64,000 nt of DNA, taken from Elephas maximus indicus. Taxonomy: Eukaryota > Chordata > Mammalia > Proboscidea > Elephantidae. The notes beneath the pieces are model-generated. The model had not been told where the DNA came from, did not search any database, and saw nothing but the letters and a program-made list of their open reading frames with translations. Of this stretch, positions 23,346 through 34,008 are shown piece by piece. Position 1 is the first letter of the stretch. Every line of letters starts with the position of its first letter. Made by a program: the position numbers and the translations under genes. The stretch is taken from assembly GCF_024166365.1 (NCBI RefSeq), contig NC_064838.1:73114001-73178000 (forward strand), given 5' to 3'.

Positions 23346-23545
23346 ATGCCCCACATCACTGGACCCCTAGAAATTTTGCCTCTAGAATAATCCCTGAATT
23401 TTTGTGGAATTAATTTCCCACCCTATAGCATGTAACCATTTTACCAATAAGTCCAGAGTCACTGACACATCTTCCTTACTAGGTCCAGTCAGTGTAATGG
23501 ACCCACGTGATGTCTTGTGGAAGGGAAAGGTGATAAAGTTCCCTG
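23346..23545 (-). mobile_element. ERV-L pol fragment (RT), antisense
   Basis: On the minus strand this encodes the segment just downstream of the RT active site ([18 protein letters not shown]) seen also at 25350 and 34520. Stops break the frame. It is a small, inactive piece of a class III endogenous retrovirus. Confidence 0.7.
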
Positions 23546-23622
23546 CAGTGTAAATTATGACGTATGGCTGGAGAGTTGTAGCCATGAGGTAGGGAGCTGA
23601 AAGTGTATTGCTCAGGCAGTTT
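23546..23622. other. Spacer between ERV-L and RTE pieces
   Basis: Short unassigned segment. Confidence 0.3.
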
Positions 23623-24838
23623 TGTTGTTGTGTTGTTGTCTGGTGCCATTGAGTCGATTCCAACTCATAGCGACTCTACGCACAACAGAACGAAACACTG
23701 CCCGGTCCTGCGCCATCCTTACCATTGTTATGCTTGAGCTCATTGTTGCGGCCACTGTGTCAATCCACCTTGTTGAGGGTCCTCCTCTTTCCCGCTGACC
23801 CTGTACTCTGTCAAGTACGATGTCCCTCTCCAGGGACTCGTCCCTCCTGACAACATGTCCAAAGTATGTAAGACGCAGTCTCAACATCCTTGCCTTTAAG
23901 CAGCATTCTGGCCGCACTTCTTCCAAGACAAATTTGTTGGTTCTTTTGGCAGTCCATGGTATATTCAATATTCTTTGCCAACACCACAATTTAAAGGTGT
24001 CAACTCTTCTTCAGTCTTCCTTATTCATTGTCCAGCTATCACATGCATATGATGGGATTGAAAATACCATGGCTTGAGTCAGGCGCACCTTAGTCTTCAG
24101 GGCGACATCTTTGGTCTTCAACACTTTGAAGAGGTCCTTTGCAGCAGATTTGCCCAATGCAATGCGTCTTTTGATTTATTGACTTTTCTGCCATGGCTGT
24201 TGATTGTGGATCAAAGCAAAAGGAAGTCCTTGACAACTTCAATCTTTTCTCCATTTATCATGATGTTGCTCATTGGTCCATTTGTGAGGATTTTTGTTTT
24301 CTTTATGTTGAGGTGGAATCCATACTGAAGGCTGTATGTAGTCTTTGATCTTCCTCAGTAAGTGCTCCAAGTCCTCTTCACTTTCAACAAGCAAGGTTGT
24401 GTCATCTGCATAATGCAGGTTGTTAACGAGTCTTACTCCAATCCTCATGCCCCGTTCTTCTTCATATAGCCCAGCTTCTCGGATTATTTGCTCAGCATAC
24501 AGATTGAATAGGTATGGTGAAAGAATACAACCCTGATGTACACCTTTCCTGACTTTAAACCAATCAGTATCCCCTTGTTCTGTCCGAACAACTGCCTCTT
24601 GATCTATGTAGAGGTTCCTCATGAGCACACCTAAGTGTTCTGGAATTCCCATTCTTCGCAATGTTATCCATAGTTTGTTATGATCCACACAGTCGAATGC
24701 CTTTGCATAGTAAATAAAACATAGGTAAACAACCTTCTGGTGTTCTCTGCTTTCAGCCAGGATCCATCTGACATCAGCAATGATATCCCTGGTTCCACGT
24801 TCTCTTCTGAAACTGACCTGAATTTCTGGCAGTTGTAG
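23623..24838 (-). mobile_element. RTE (BovB-like) LINE, 3' half, antisense
   Basis: About 1.2 kb of an RTE-clade LINE. The minus-strand frame 24239-24913 (its N-terminal end lies outside the element) carries reverse transcriptase motifs: KGVHQGCILSPYLFN and the YADD box (HYADDTTLLVESEEDL). In motif A the sequence reads FIYYAKAFDCVDH, where the family has a catalytic Asp at the first Tyr, so the enzyme would be inactive. A second frame (23612-23989) encodes the C-terminal domain (LRLTYFGHVVRRDESLERDI). The 3' end is the GTTGTTGTGTTGTTGTCTGG repeat at 23621, with the GCCATTGAGTCGATTCCAAC tail that AfroSINEs share. Confidence 0.9.
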
Positions 24839-25283
24839 ACATGGGAATGTCCCAAGTCCATGGGTCAGGAAAGAGCCTTCTGATTCACATAGGCATGGGA
24901 GCTGTAAACCCAAGATTGGCAGGCCAGAGAGCAGAGTTCTTGCTCACAGTCTGTGAAAATGGGCAAATCTCAAGATTGGCAGGAAGACCACAGGTAAGGT
25001 GCTAGTTCAAGTCCCAAGAACTGGAGGTCAGACAAATGGCAGCCAGCTGCAGAGTCCAGAACAAGCAAAAGCCCCCAAGCCTTGTCTGAATGTCTCCCCA
25101 TACTAAATGCAGGCTACATGCCCAAGGAAGCTCCCTTCAACTGATTGGCTACTCACAGCAGATCCCATCATGGGGCTGATCATGTATTAAATCTCAACAG
25201 GGAAGTGATGACAACATTATAGGACTGCCAAAACACTGAGAATCATGGCCCAGCCAAGTTAACACACAATCTTAACCGTCACA
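24839..25283 (-). mobile_element. ERV-L-type LTR, antisense
   Basis: The right edge GGCCCAGCCAAGTTAACACA ... TTAACCGTCACA is the complement of an LTR start TGTGACGGTTAA... . The same start, in sense, is at 34128. The left limit is uncertain. Directly after it begins a sense ERV-L pol fragment, so the two are not in a normal proviral order. Confidence 0.55.
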
Positions 25284-25980
25284 GATCTTGATCTCCTCGC
25301 TCTTCCACAAGACATCACACTGGTCCATTACATTGATGACATGCTGATTGGACCTAGTAAGATATAAGTATCAATGACGCTAAACTTATTGGTAAGACAT
25401 TTGTATGCTAAAGGGTGGGAAATTATTCCAACCAAAATTCATTTTCCGTATAAAAAAAAAAATTTTTTTTTTATAGACCTCAGTGAAATTTCTAGGGTTC
25501 TGGTGGTATGGGGCATGTCGAGATATTCCTTGCAAAGTGAAGGAAAAGTTGATGTATCTGGCCCCTCCCACAACTAAAAGGAGGCACAGCACCTATTGCG
25601 CCACTTTGGATTTTGGAGGCAACATATCCCTCATTTGGGTGTGCTGTTCTAGCCTATTTATCAAGTGACTCGAAAAGCTGCTAGTTTTGAGTGGGGCCCA
25701 GAACAAGGGAAGGCCTTGCAGCAGGTTCAGGCTCATGTCCAAGCTGCTCTGCCGCTTGGGCCATGTGATCTGGCAGATCCAATGCTTTTGAAGTGTCCAT
25801 GGCAGATAGAGATGCTGTTTGGGGTCTTTGGCAGTCTCCTGTTGGTGAATCACAGTGCAGACCCTTAGGATTTTGGAAAAAAGCCCTGCCATCCTCAGAG
25901 AAACTTGTTTCTCCCATAGCCAGGATTCATGGGTCCAGGAATCAAGGGATGGAAACAGAACTGGTACCATTCACTATTAC
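25284..25980 (+). mobile_element. ERV-L pol remnant: reverse transcriptase and RNase H start
   Basis: Class III endogenous retrovirus remnant. The RT active-site box YIDDM is at about 25329-25343, after LDLLALPQD. Downstream are the connection region (FEWGPEQGKALQQVQ, 25687) and the start of the RNase H region (DAVWGLWQSPVGESQ, 25810). The reading frame shifts several times, including at the A/T run 25451-25472. Most of RNase H and the integrase are missing. Confidence 0.82.
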
Positions 25981-26495
25981 CCCTAGTGACACACTTGCAA
26001 AATTTTTGCTTCCTATCCCCAAGACCCAAGGGATCTTAGTTTCAAAGTGAGGAATGATCCCAGCAGGAGACAAAAGACTGATTGAACTGGAAGTTAAGAA
26101 TGCCACCTAGCCACTTTGGGCTCCTCGGCCTCTGGATCAGCAGGCAAAGAAAGGGGTTACCATATTGGCTGGTGTGATTGATCCTGATTACCAAGGGGAA
26201 ATCAGAGTGATATTGCATAATAAAGGTAAAGAAGAGGATTTCTGGAACACAGGAGATACCTTAGGACATCATGTAGTACTACCACACCCTGTGATTAAAC
26301 GCAATGGAAAACTACAGCAACCCAATTTTGACATGATTGCTAATAGCCCAGACCATTCAGGAATGAAGGTATGGTTCACCCCACCAGGCAAAGAACTATA
26401 ATCACTTGAGGTGCTTGCTGAGGGTAAAGAGAAAACAGAAGGGGTGGTAGAAGAAGGTAGTTTTAAATACCAGTTATGACCACGTGATCAGTTGC
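25981..26495 (+). mobile_element. ERV-L dUTPase remnant
   Basis: Encodes part of the dUTPase domain that lies at the 3' end of pol in ERV-L. Segment 26165-26401 holds the third dUTPase motif (GVIDPDYQGEI, about 26168) and the C-terminal KVWFTPPGKEL. The upstream part (from about 25981) is interrupted by TGA and TAG codons. An internal deletion has joined it almost directly to the RT/RNase H piece. dUTPase normally hydrolyses dUTP; this copy is inactive. Confidence 0.8.
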
Positions 26496-26780
26496 AGAAA
26501 TGAGGACTATAATTGTTCTGAGTATTTCTTCCTTGTATGTGTGCATCAAAGATTTTTGTTTTCTTCACTTAAAAAAATAGAAGATGTAAATGGTACTAGT
26601 GCAGTTAGGCCAAGAGGGGAAGTGACTTTCCCAAGATCACAGCACCAGAACCCAGCCCTGTTTGAAGGTGTACTCCATGCATGCTGCTTTCCGCCCCTGC
26701 TTGAAATTCTTCCATCTCTGAGTTTGTGCATTATCTACAGGGACAGATATTCCAAAAGGCAAGGTAAGCGTGGTGAACAC
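26496..26780. other. Non-coding
   Basis: Nothing recognised. Confidence 0.4.
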
Positions 26781-27075
26781 CACATCTTTGATGTGGTGAA
26801 GCCTATGTGAAATTGTTCACTACAGATTAGTAAGAAAGCACAAGTAAACTTGTGCTTACCTTGCTTGCTGGGTCATCTGCCCCCATCCAGGACTTTAAAT
26901 TTGAAAACAGGCTTTGATTCTGTAGGAAGGTCCTGTGGGCTTGGGAGAGAGACAGATGCCAGCCATACCTAGAAGCAGAGTCTTTGATGTGGTGAAAAAA
27001 TGTGAAAAGGTTCACTACAGATGATCTGGTAACCAGTAAGCCCTGTACTTACCTTGCCTATTGAATAATCTGCCC
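26781..27075 (+). repeat. Two tandem units of about 196 bp
   Basis: TCTTTGATGTGGTGAA starts at 26785 and again at 26981. Each is followed by TGTGAAA, GTTCACTACAGAT, ACTTACCTTGC(-like) and ATCTGCCCC in the same order. The units are diverged. It may be a duplicated piece of an LTR. Confidence 0.6.
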
Positions 27076-27558
27076 CTGATTAGCTAAATGCAACGTCAGC
27101 CCACGGGTTCTTATCTCACATACACTTGCTGATGTCCCTAAGAAGATGATGCTAGAATGATGCCCACCATGTGGGTGCGGGGACTGGGGAGGCTCTGAGA
27201 AACACGAAGACTTGTCTATGGTTGCACACTGCTTAAGAGGGATGAGCTGTGTCTGAACCCAGCTCTGTCTGCTGCACCCAGGCCCACCCCAGGTTCTGTG
27301 GGGGAAGGGGAGAGGGCTGTGTTGGTGTCACTGTGTACAGTTATAGAGATGGCATGGGGAGAGGTGAGCAATCAGCAGTCCAGAGGAGATTTTGGGGAGG
27401 TCTCATCTGAGGTTGGGGCCAGGTCGGGGACCCAGAACATGACCCCACTTCCTTGACACCAGAGTACATAGAACTTGGAACCCTGGTAACCAGGCACCCA
27501 CATTGTAAACAAAGCCCCCTACCCAGCTCACTTGAGTGGAGACGCTCGAACTGAGAAC
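27076..27558. other. 5' flank of the RALGDS-like gene
   Basis: No recognised repeat. Moderately GC-rich with no TATA box at a sensible distance. The promoter, if any, is not visible. Confidence 0.35.
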
Positions 27559-27696
27559 ATGTTTTCTTGTTGTTTCTCGTCCCCCGTTGAACTGAAGCTT
27601 GAGAAATCCAGGAGTTCGACCCTGTCCCGAAGGCTGAGACATGGTCTCATATCCCACCCCCGAAGGCTTTGGCCACTTTCCAAAAGGAACCCGAAG
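27559..27696 (+). CDS. RALGDS-like exon 1 (start codon)
   Basis: ATG at 27559, in the reading MFSCCFSSP, a cysteine-bearing start seen in RALGDS-like proteins. It is basic and serine-rich over 46 codons and ends at AAG before GTAACA (27697), phase 0. The upstream in-frame bases give no better start: an earlier start-like codon at 27532 would add nine residues that do not look conserved. Confidence 0.65.
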
Positions 27697-28621
27697 GTAA
27701 CACAGGGTGGCCCAGAGCTGCCAATCCAAGCCAGGCCACCACTGTGATCCCACCTAGGCAACCTCACATCCCTCTCCCAGATCCTACCAGCCCCCAGGCC
27801 ATGCCAGCCCTTGTCCTCATGGGGTCCCTAGTAACAGGGGCAGGGAGGAAATGTGGACAGAACTGATGAGTCAGAAAGTTGTTGGATAAGGCAGGGTACA
27901 TTTGGGAGAGAGGTGGGTGGGAGTCAGAGAAGGAGGGTCATGTGATCTGGGGAGATTTGGGTGGGGAGAAGTGATGATGAGGATGATGAAAATGCTGCTG
28001 TTGCTTGAGGGCAACCCCAAGCTCCAGCCCCACAGCCCCTCACCATCACTGGGTTCATGGGGCTGGGTCTGACCTGGAATGGGGTGGTGGCCAGGCCTAG
28101 TCCATCAGGTTGGGTGCCTTGGAGACTGGGAGCTGGGGCACCAAGGCGGAGACCTCCTTCAAGTCCCTGCCCCAAACCCACTGATCACATAGAACTCTCT
28201 GGAACCTAAGTCTGCCCAGAGGTCCTAGTTCAGACCAGGGCTTTAGGGAGGGACTGTCAGGGTCACAGGCTGAGTCAGCACTCTCACCTGGGGCTTCTCT
28301 GAGATGCAGCTCGCCTGAGTGGGGCAGTCAAATCACAGTCCCAACTACTGGAATTGCCTGAGCCACTGCTGAACCTATGCTAGTCCGGCTTCTCCCAGGT
28401 CCTGCTGCAAAACTCAAAGGTTGATCTTTCTATCCGTGGGCTTGGCTGGGGCTGGATGGTGCACCCCTAGGCCAACCCACTCATCACATGGTGACAGATG
28501 GGAAACTGGGAGCTCCTCCAAGGCCCAGGGGGCACAAGGGCCTGAAGGGGCAGAAAGTGAAGGAGGTGGCTCAGAGGGGCCCTTGATGCCTCTCGGGCCA
28601 CTGCCACCACTGTCTCTCCAG

Positions 28622-28702
28622 AACCAGGTGCAGAAGATCCCCAAGGAAAAAGACAATGGCATCACCCAGCCGGGGTCCAGGAAGGGCTGGTGTAGGCTCA
28701 GG
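28622..28702 (+). CDS. RALGDS-like exon 2
   Basis: 81 nt between a pyrimidine-rich acceptor (CTGTCTCTCCAG) and the donor GTAAGT. It keeps phase 0 at both ends and encodes 27 residues rich in Lys, Gly and Gln. It is short and less conserved, so it rests mainly on splice signals and phase. Confidence 0.55.
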
Positions 28703-30289
28703 GTAAGTGTGGGGGAGGGGAGATGACCAGAGGGTGCCTGGGGCCCAGACACCACCCTGGAGACCCCCAGTTCTCTCCCAGGACTTTCGTTCTCGAGGGC
28801 CTCCAGTCCCCTGTCAATGAAATTGACCACCACCCTTTCCTGTCCTCCTACCCCCCTGCCACTGCCCTCCCTGCCCTGGCCAGCTACAAAGTCTCTTTTC
28901 CCATATTTGTAGGAATATCAGAAAGGAGTTTTTTATACTGTCGTCCTTTCACATAAGCCCATGGGTCTTTTTGCATGTTGCTGCTGTTGTAGCGTTTAAC
29001 TTCCAATCCCAGGGCCCTGGGCAGCAGTCGGCTGGACTGTCCTTCCACACCTTCTCCCAGCCTCACACATTGTCACGCTTAGCAGGCTTCTTTTACCCTA
29101 AAGTGCAGGGCCCAAGCTATGACACATCTTTTTCTGCACCTGCAAGCTCAAGAAACACATCACGTGACCCCTCCAGTTCAGGAGCTGTGTCCTTACTAAA
29201 GAATGTTCCAGAAGGGAGGCCTGTCCCCACAGTGACTGAGCCTCTCACGGCTGCTGGCCCTGGACTGATTCCTTGTGCTGCCCTTTCAGCAGGGCTGCAG
29301 GAACGCTTACATGTGTCCTCATACACAGACCCACCAGGACAGACTCCCAGGAGTGGCATGTTGGGGGAAGGATGTGCACATTTCAAGCTAGGATCACTAG
29401 AGCCAGACTCCTTCCCAAAACGACAGTCGCAGTCCCGTGGCCTAAAAGTCTGTGACAATGGCTGTGTCCCTACACCGAGCCAGTTCCGGGTATTAGGGTT
29501 CTTTTCCATTTTGCCAATCTGCTGTCAGCGTGGCCAACGGAACTGCAGGGTGGCTTTGAGGTGCTTGTTGGCCCTGAGAAGCCGAGCCCCCTCTCAGTCC
29601 TTCGCTGGCCATTCAGATTTGCTCTTCTTGAGTCATTTGTTTAGATCCTGGATCCTGTGGGGGTCTTTCTCCCACCCAAGGATCTCCAGGTTCTCACCCT
29701 CGGCTGGATCTGGGTACTCCCTAGCTTCAGGTTTTCAAAACCCCCTTTGATGTACAGAAAGAAATATCCGTGTCTTGCTTATCTCATGGGTGTGTTTGCT
29801 CTGTGCACTGTCTCTAGCCAGGAAGGAGTGAGCTTGCACTAGATATTCCCCTCTGAGTCAGGAGCAGAGCAGGCCTCACGCAGCACAGGGGGAACATCAC
29901 AGAGCCCTAGTGTTGGACAGTTCTGGGGGCTGACTAGGTGACTTTGAGGAGACACTAGACATCACCAAGCCTCTGTTTTCTCATCTCTGGAATGGGGTGT
30001 TTTGTGAGGACTCACTGGGACACTGCTCTTCCTCCAGGGAGATACCCTGGTTACTTAGTTAACAAAATAACTTCAGGTTCCTAATGTTTGCAATCATCTC
30101 TCCACCTCCAACTGTGCTCGGAAAGCCGAGCCCTGTTTTTTGCTTAAGGCACTCATGTCCCACCTCCTGCCACAGGTCACTGAGGGAGAGGGAGTGCCTG
30201 GTCTGAGCTCCGGGCCCCCAACCCTCCTGGTGGCTCATGGGGCTGCCTCTGACAATATGCCCCTCCTCTGTTTTTCTGTCCCACCCCAG

Positions 30290-30483
30290 TGTGTCTGTGG
30301 TTCTGAGGAGGACCTGGATGAGGCCTGGGTGATGAAAACCTTCAAGGCAGGCTCACTGGAGAAGCTGGTGGAGCACCTGGTGCTCGCATTCCTAAAGCGT
30401 AACTTCTCCTACATCAGAATCTTCCTGGGAACCTATAGAAACTACGCCACCACCCAGCAGGTCCTAGACCAGCTGCTCCAAAG
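30290..30483 (+). CDS. RALGDS-like exon 3, RasGEF N-terminal domain
   Basis: 194 nt from TGTCCCACCCCAG to the donor GTGAGT. It encodes the best-conserved segment: VCGSEEDLDEAW, then KAGSLEKLVEHLVLAFL, FSYIRIFLGTYRNYATT and QQVLDQLLQ. These match the helices that start the RasGEF N-terminal (REM) domain, which stabilises the catalytic domain in Ras-family exchange factors. No stop interrupts it. Confidence 0.85.
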
Positions 30484-31124
30484 GTGAGTGCCCCGCCCTC
30501 CACAGCCCAGTGGAGACTCTGCCCCCTACCAGCTGTGAGTCTGCAGAATGTCACTTCACCACTCAGAGCCTGTTTGCTCCACTGAGAAGTGGGTTGGTAA
30601 AGGACAAATCAGCTAGAATTACTGTCAGGACCCCGTGGGACAAGCCATGGAAAGTGTGTAGTGGAGCCTAGCTCTTTGGTAAAGGGTTTTGGGGGGGCTG
30701 GGATGTTCACATTTATTATTTTCTTCTCGCCCATAAAGAAACTGTCTGCCTCAGCCCTCACTCACCGTGTGCTCTTGAGCAAACCTATTTCCCATTTGTA
30801 AAGGGGAGGTTGAGATTCCATTTAGTGGGTCCTTGTACTTGGTATAGCCAGAATGGGGATCTTGGAGGCTGGTAGAAGGTTCCCAGGACTCTCAGATACC
30901 TGGGAATGTGCTGCTTGGGTTCACTCATTCACCGGTTGTCTATGAAACCCCTCCTGTTGCAGACACTGTTCTAGGAACTTAGCATTGTTCAGTAGACAAA
31001 GCAGGTAGGAAGCCCTGCCCTCCTGGGCCTCCATTCTAGTCGGGGAGTCAGACAGGAACACTAGACATCTTAAGCAAGTAGTGTCCACAGTACATTAGAT
31101 GTGACACCCTCACGCCACCTCTAG

Positions 31125-31184
31125 GTATGGATGTAACCACCCCTATTCTGCCCAGGATGCTGAGCCCCAAGACCAGCTGAAAGG
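31125..31184 (+). CDS. RALGDS-like exon 4
   Basis: 60 nt, acceptor CACCTCTAG and donor GTGAGT. The frame continues from exon 3 through a split Arg codon and reads YGCNHPYSAQDAEPQDQLKG, ending in a split Gly codon. It is the loop between helices of the REM domain, which varies among paralogues. Confidence 0.75.
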
Positions 31185-32051
31185 GTGAGTGGACTGTGGG
31201 TGGACAAAGAGGGGCTCCTGTCTATTAAGAAGTGTGGAGGCTGTACGGGGCCTGTGTCTGGATTGGGGCTGGGCAGACTCTGGACCCCACACATCTGGAT
31301 TCCACTACAGGAATGAGTTTAGGAGCACCTCCTGCAGGAGATAAGCAGTCATAGAGAGCTGGGGGTGGAACCTGGGCATTCTGGGGAGCAGAGGGGAGGC
31401 TGGGGCTCAGAGAGGCCCCTGAGAGAACCCATCCTCACACAATCCCCTCACATTTCCACCTGCCCCTTCCCATATTGGGGGCCCAAAATAGGAGGTGTGG
31501 GGTGGGAGGGAGAGAAACCTGCTCCTGAATCTCAATCCCCAGTTGTGGGTGCTCAGCTGCCATGTGGGGCCCCTTTCCCAGAGGAGGACAGTGTCCATGG
31601 GAGAAGAGACAATCACACATGTGCAGAGAATGAGGCAGCATGCTGGTGCACACTCTCCAGAGGAGGGGCCCAAGGGCCTGGGCAGCATCCTGGAGCACTA
31701 GTCTGTGCCAGGCTGTGAGGTGAACATGCAGACACACATCTCCGTGCCCTTAGAGGGTTACTCTTCAGTGGGGAGAGGGCCAGAGGAGAAAAGGGATGTA
31801 ATTCAGGCTCCCCGAGCAGGGAGAGTTATACAGATCATTGATGAGGAGCTCCCTGTGATGGAGGCTATGTGGTAGCCCTCTGCTCAGTGGCCAGGCCTGC
31901 CACTTCCGGGACAGCCAGAGGGTGTGATGCAGGGTGGTGCTGACCTTTGGAAGGACAGGCAGACACAGGGCCCTTTGCAGGGGTGCCCTGGGAGGGCAGT
32001 GTGTTGGGAAAAGCCAGGCCTCTGACCCTGGTCTTCACCACCCACCCCTAG

Positions 32052-32244
32052 TGCCATCTCTTTTATCCTGGGCATGTGGCTGAAGGAATACTCAGAGGAT
32101 TTTGATCAGCCCCCGTACTTCCCTTCCTAAAGCTCATGGTGGAGTATGTGCAGGTGAACATGCCAGGCTCACATCTGGAGCACCGTGCCCAACTTCTTTT
32201 GCCCCAGCTGGATCAAATGGAGGTTACTGAGACGGAGCCAGAGG
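32052..32244 (+). pseudogene. RALGDS-like exon 5, frameshifted
   Basis: Acceptor CACCCCTAG and donor GTGAGG. It reads AISFILGMWLKEYSEDFDQP in the expected frame, then meets TAA at 32128-32130 (CCTTCCTAAAG). From the next frame onward the family-like sequence resumes (LMVEYVQVNMPGSHLEHRAQ) up to the donor. Loss of one C in the run CCCTTCC is the simplest explanation. The exon otherwise keeps its length and splice sites, so the change looks recent, or it is an assembly error. Confidence 0.82.
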
Positions 32245-32489
32245 GTGAGGAGGACTGGGCATGCCTGCATGTGAGCTTATGAGGGGGACATGGGAAGACC
32301 CCCAGAGGCTGGGGTTGGCCTATAGCGCACAGTAACCTCAGACCCTCCTCTGGTGGGCCATGGTCTGGGAAGACTCCCTGGGGTGGCAGTCTTGGGAATG
32401 GGCTTCTCTTGATGGCAGTGAGATGTTTTTCATCATTGGAAAGGCATGAGGAAAGGCAGTCATATTGGTGAACATTTCTCCTCTTGCAG

Positions 32490-33097
32490 CTCTAGAGCCA
32501 AGGCCAGGGCCAGTTGTAACAGTAGCTCAAGATCCATCTTTGCCCCAAGAACTGGCTCCTCCACCATGTTCTGGGGTATATTCTGCTCCTGTACTGGCAC
32601 CGGAGCTCCATAGCACACCACCCATTACATCGCCAGCTCCGGAACCGGCACCAGATGGAGAGTCAGCTGGAGGGGTGGATTCCCATCCAGGGTCACCTCC
32701 AGAAGGGGCTCCCGGACCACTGGCTGATGTCAGTCCTGCTCCTGCTGCAACACCGGAGCTCCATACCACACCAGCTATTTTATCACCAGCGCCTACACTG
32801 GCATCAGATCAAGAGTCAGCTGGAGGGTCAGAGTCTTATCCTGGGCCACCTTCAGAGCCAGCTCCTGGACCACTGGCTACTGTCAATCCTGCTCCTGCTC
32901 CAATACTAGGGCTTGATGTAGCCCAGGCCCTCCTCCAGCTCCATCACCAGCATCCGATGGACAACTGGATGGAGAGGTGGATTCCCACCCTGGGCTACTT
33001 CCAGAACCGGAACCTGGACCACAAGCTGATGTCGATTCTGCTCCTGCTCCAACACAGAAGCTCCGTGGAGCACCAGCTGTTCCATGACGAGCTTTAG
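32490..33097 (+). pseudogene. RALGDS-like exon 6, proline/alanine-rich repeats
   Basis: Acceptor CTCCTCTTGCAG, phase matching exon 5. It is open for 202 codons up to a stop at 33095-33097. The first part is a tandem repeat of about 51 residues with PELHSTPPIT or PELHTTPAIL, SPAPEPAPDGESAGG and PGPLADV. Such Pro/Ala/Glu-rich spacers lie between the REM and RasGEF domains in this family. Near 32935 the repeat pattern moves to another frame, so the last 55 residues (LLQLHHQHPMDNW...) are out-of-frame translation of the repeat. Confidence 0.65.
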
Positions 33098-33850
33098 CTG
33101 TGGCAGCAGAGGGATAGCCCCATGGAGGTTTGGATTCTCAACCTGCCTCCAGAGCCAGAGAATGGACAACCCGGTGCTGTGGATCCTGGTACTGAACGGA
33201 CACCGAAACTCAATAGAGCATCACCCGCTCCAGCACTGCCACCACATGGAGAGCTGGATTTTTACCCTGGGTGACTTCCAGAACACATTCAAGGAAAACT
33301 CCATGAGTTACATTCTGTCCTTGCGGCAACATTGGAGCTGGGTACATCAACAGGTCCTCCATCAGCAAGTTGATCAGACAGAGAGCCTACTTAAAGATCG
33401 GATTCTCTTCTTCGGCCAACACCATAATGGGCTGCTGTACCACCTGGTGAGGTTGATTATGCTCCTGGACTAACACTGGAGCTCCTTAGACCACCATCAT
33501 GAGCTGCTTCACTGACACCAGATGAAGAGCCAGCTGAAGGGTCAGAGTCTTATCCTGGACACACCCAAAACCTGCTCCTATACCACCTACTGATGTTGAA
33601 CCCACTCTTGCACCAAAACCAAAGCTTCACCGGCACAGGTATTCCTTCTCCATTTTCATCACCGACACTAGATGAAGGGCCAGCTGGAGGAGTGGATTTC
33701 CATCCTGGACCACTTCCACCTGGCTCCCAGATGAACAGCTGATATTGATCCAGCTCCCGTTCCAACACTGGAGCCCCATACACCATTAAGTCCTCCATCT
33801 CCAGCTCAGTCTGGGGCACCAGAGGCCTAACTAGTTGTTGAACCTCCTCC
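32600..33850 (+). repeat. Coding-derived minisatellite, about 8 units of 124-153 bp
   Basis: The anchor GGATT(C/T)CC or CAGAGTCTTATCCTGG recurs at 32677, 32829, 32979, 33132, 33256, 33400, 33543 and 33694. Spacings are 152, 150, 153, 124, 144, 143 and 151 bp. The first units are in frame with exon 6; the later ones contain indels. The array occupies the place where the RasGEF catalytic exons would be expected to begin. Confidence 0.78.
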
Positions 33851-34008
33851 ACAGCAACTCCTTATTGACAACCAGGGAACATCTGCTCCAGAAGCAGACC
33901 CTTATTTCTCCTCACCTGAGTGGGTAGTTTTTGGTTTTGTTTTAGTATTTTCCCAGCTCAATTTATTCTGTATAGTTTATTGTATTTTAACTGGTAGATT
34001 TCTCATTA

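Noticed and set aside
25665..26050. Possible intact retroviral pol
   Set aside because: Frames shift repeatedly, most of RNase H and all of the integrase are missing; only remnants remain.
32655..33473. Further open frames (32655-32909, 33084-33473) with a repeated LLLLQHRSS-like element
   Set aside because: They are out-of-frame translations of the 150-bp repeat in exon 6 of the RALGDS-like gene.
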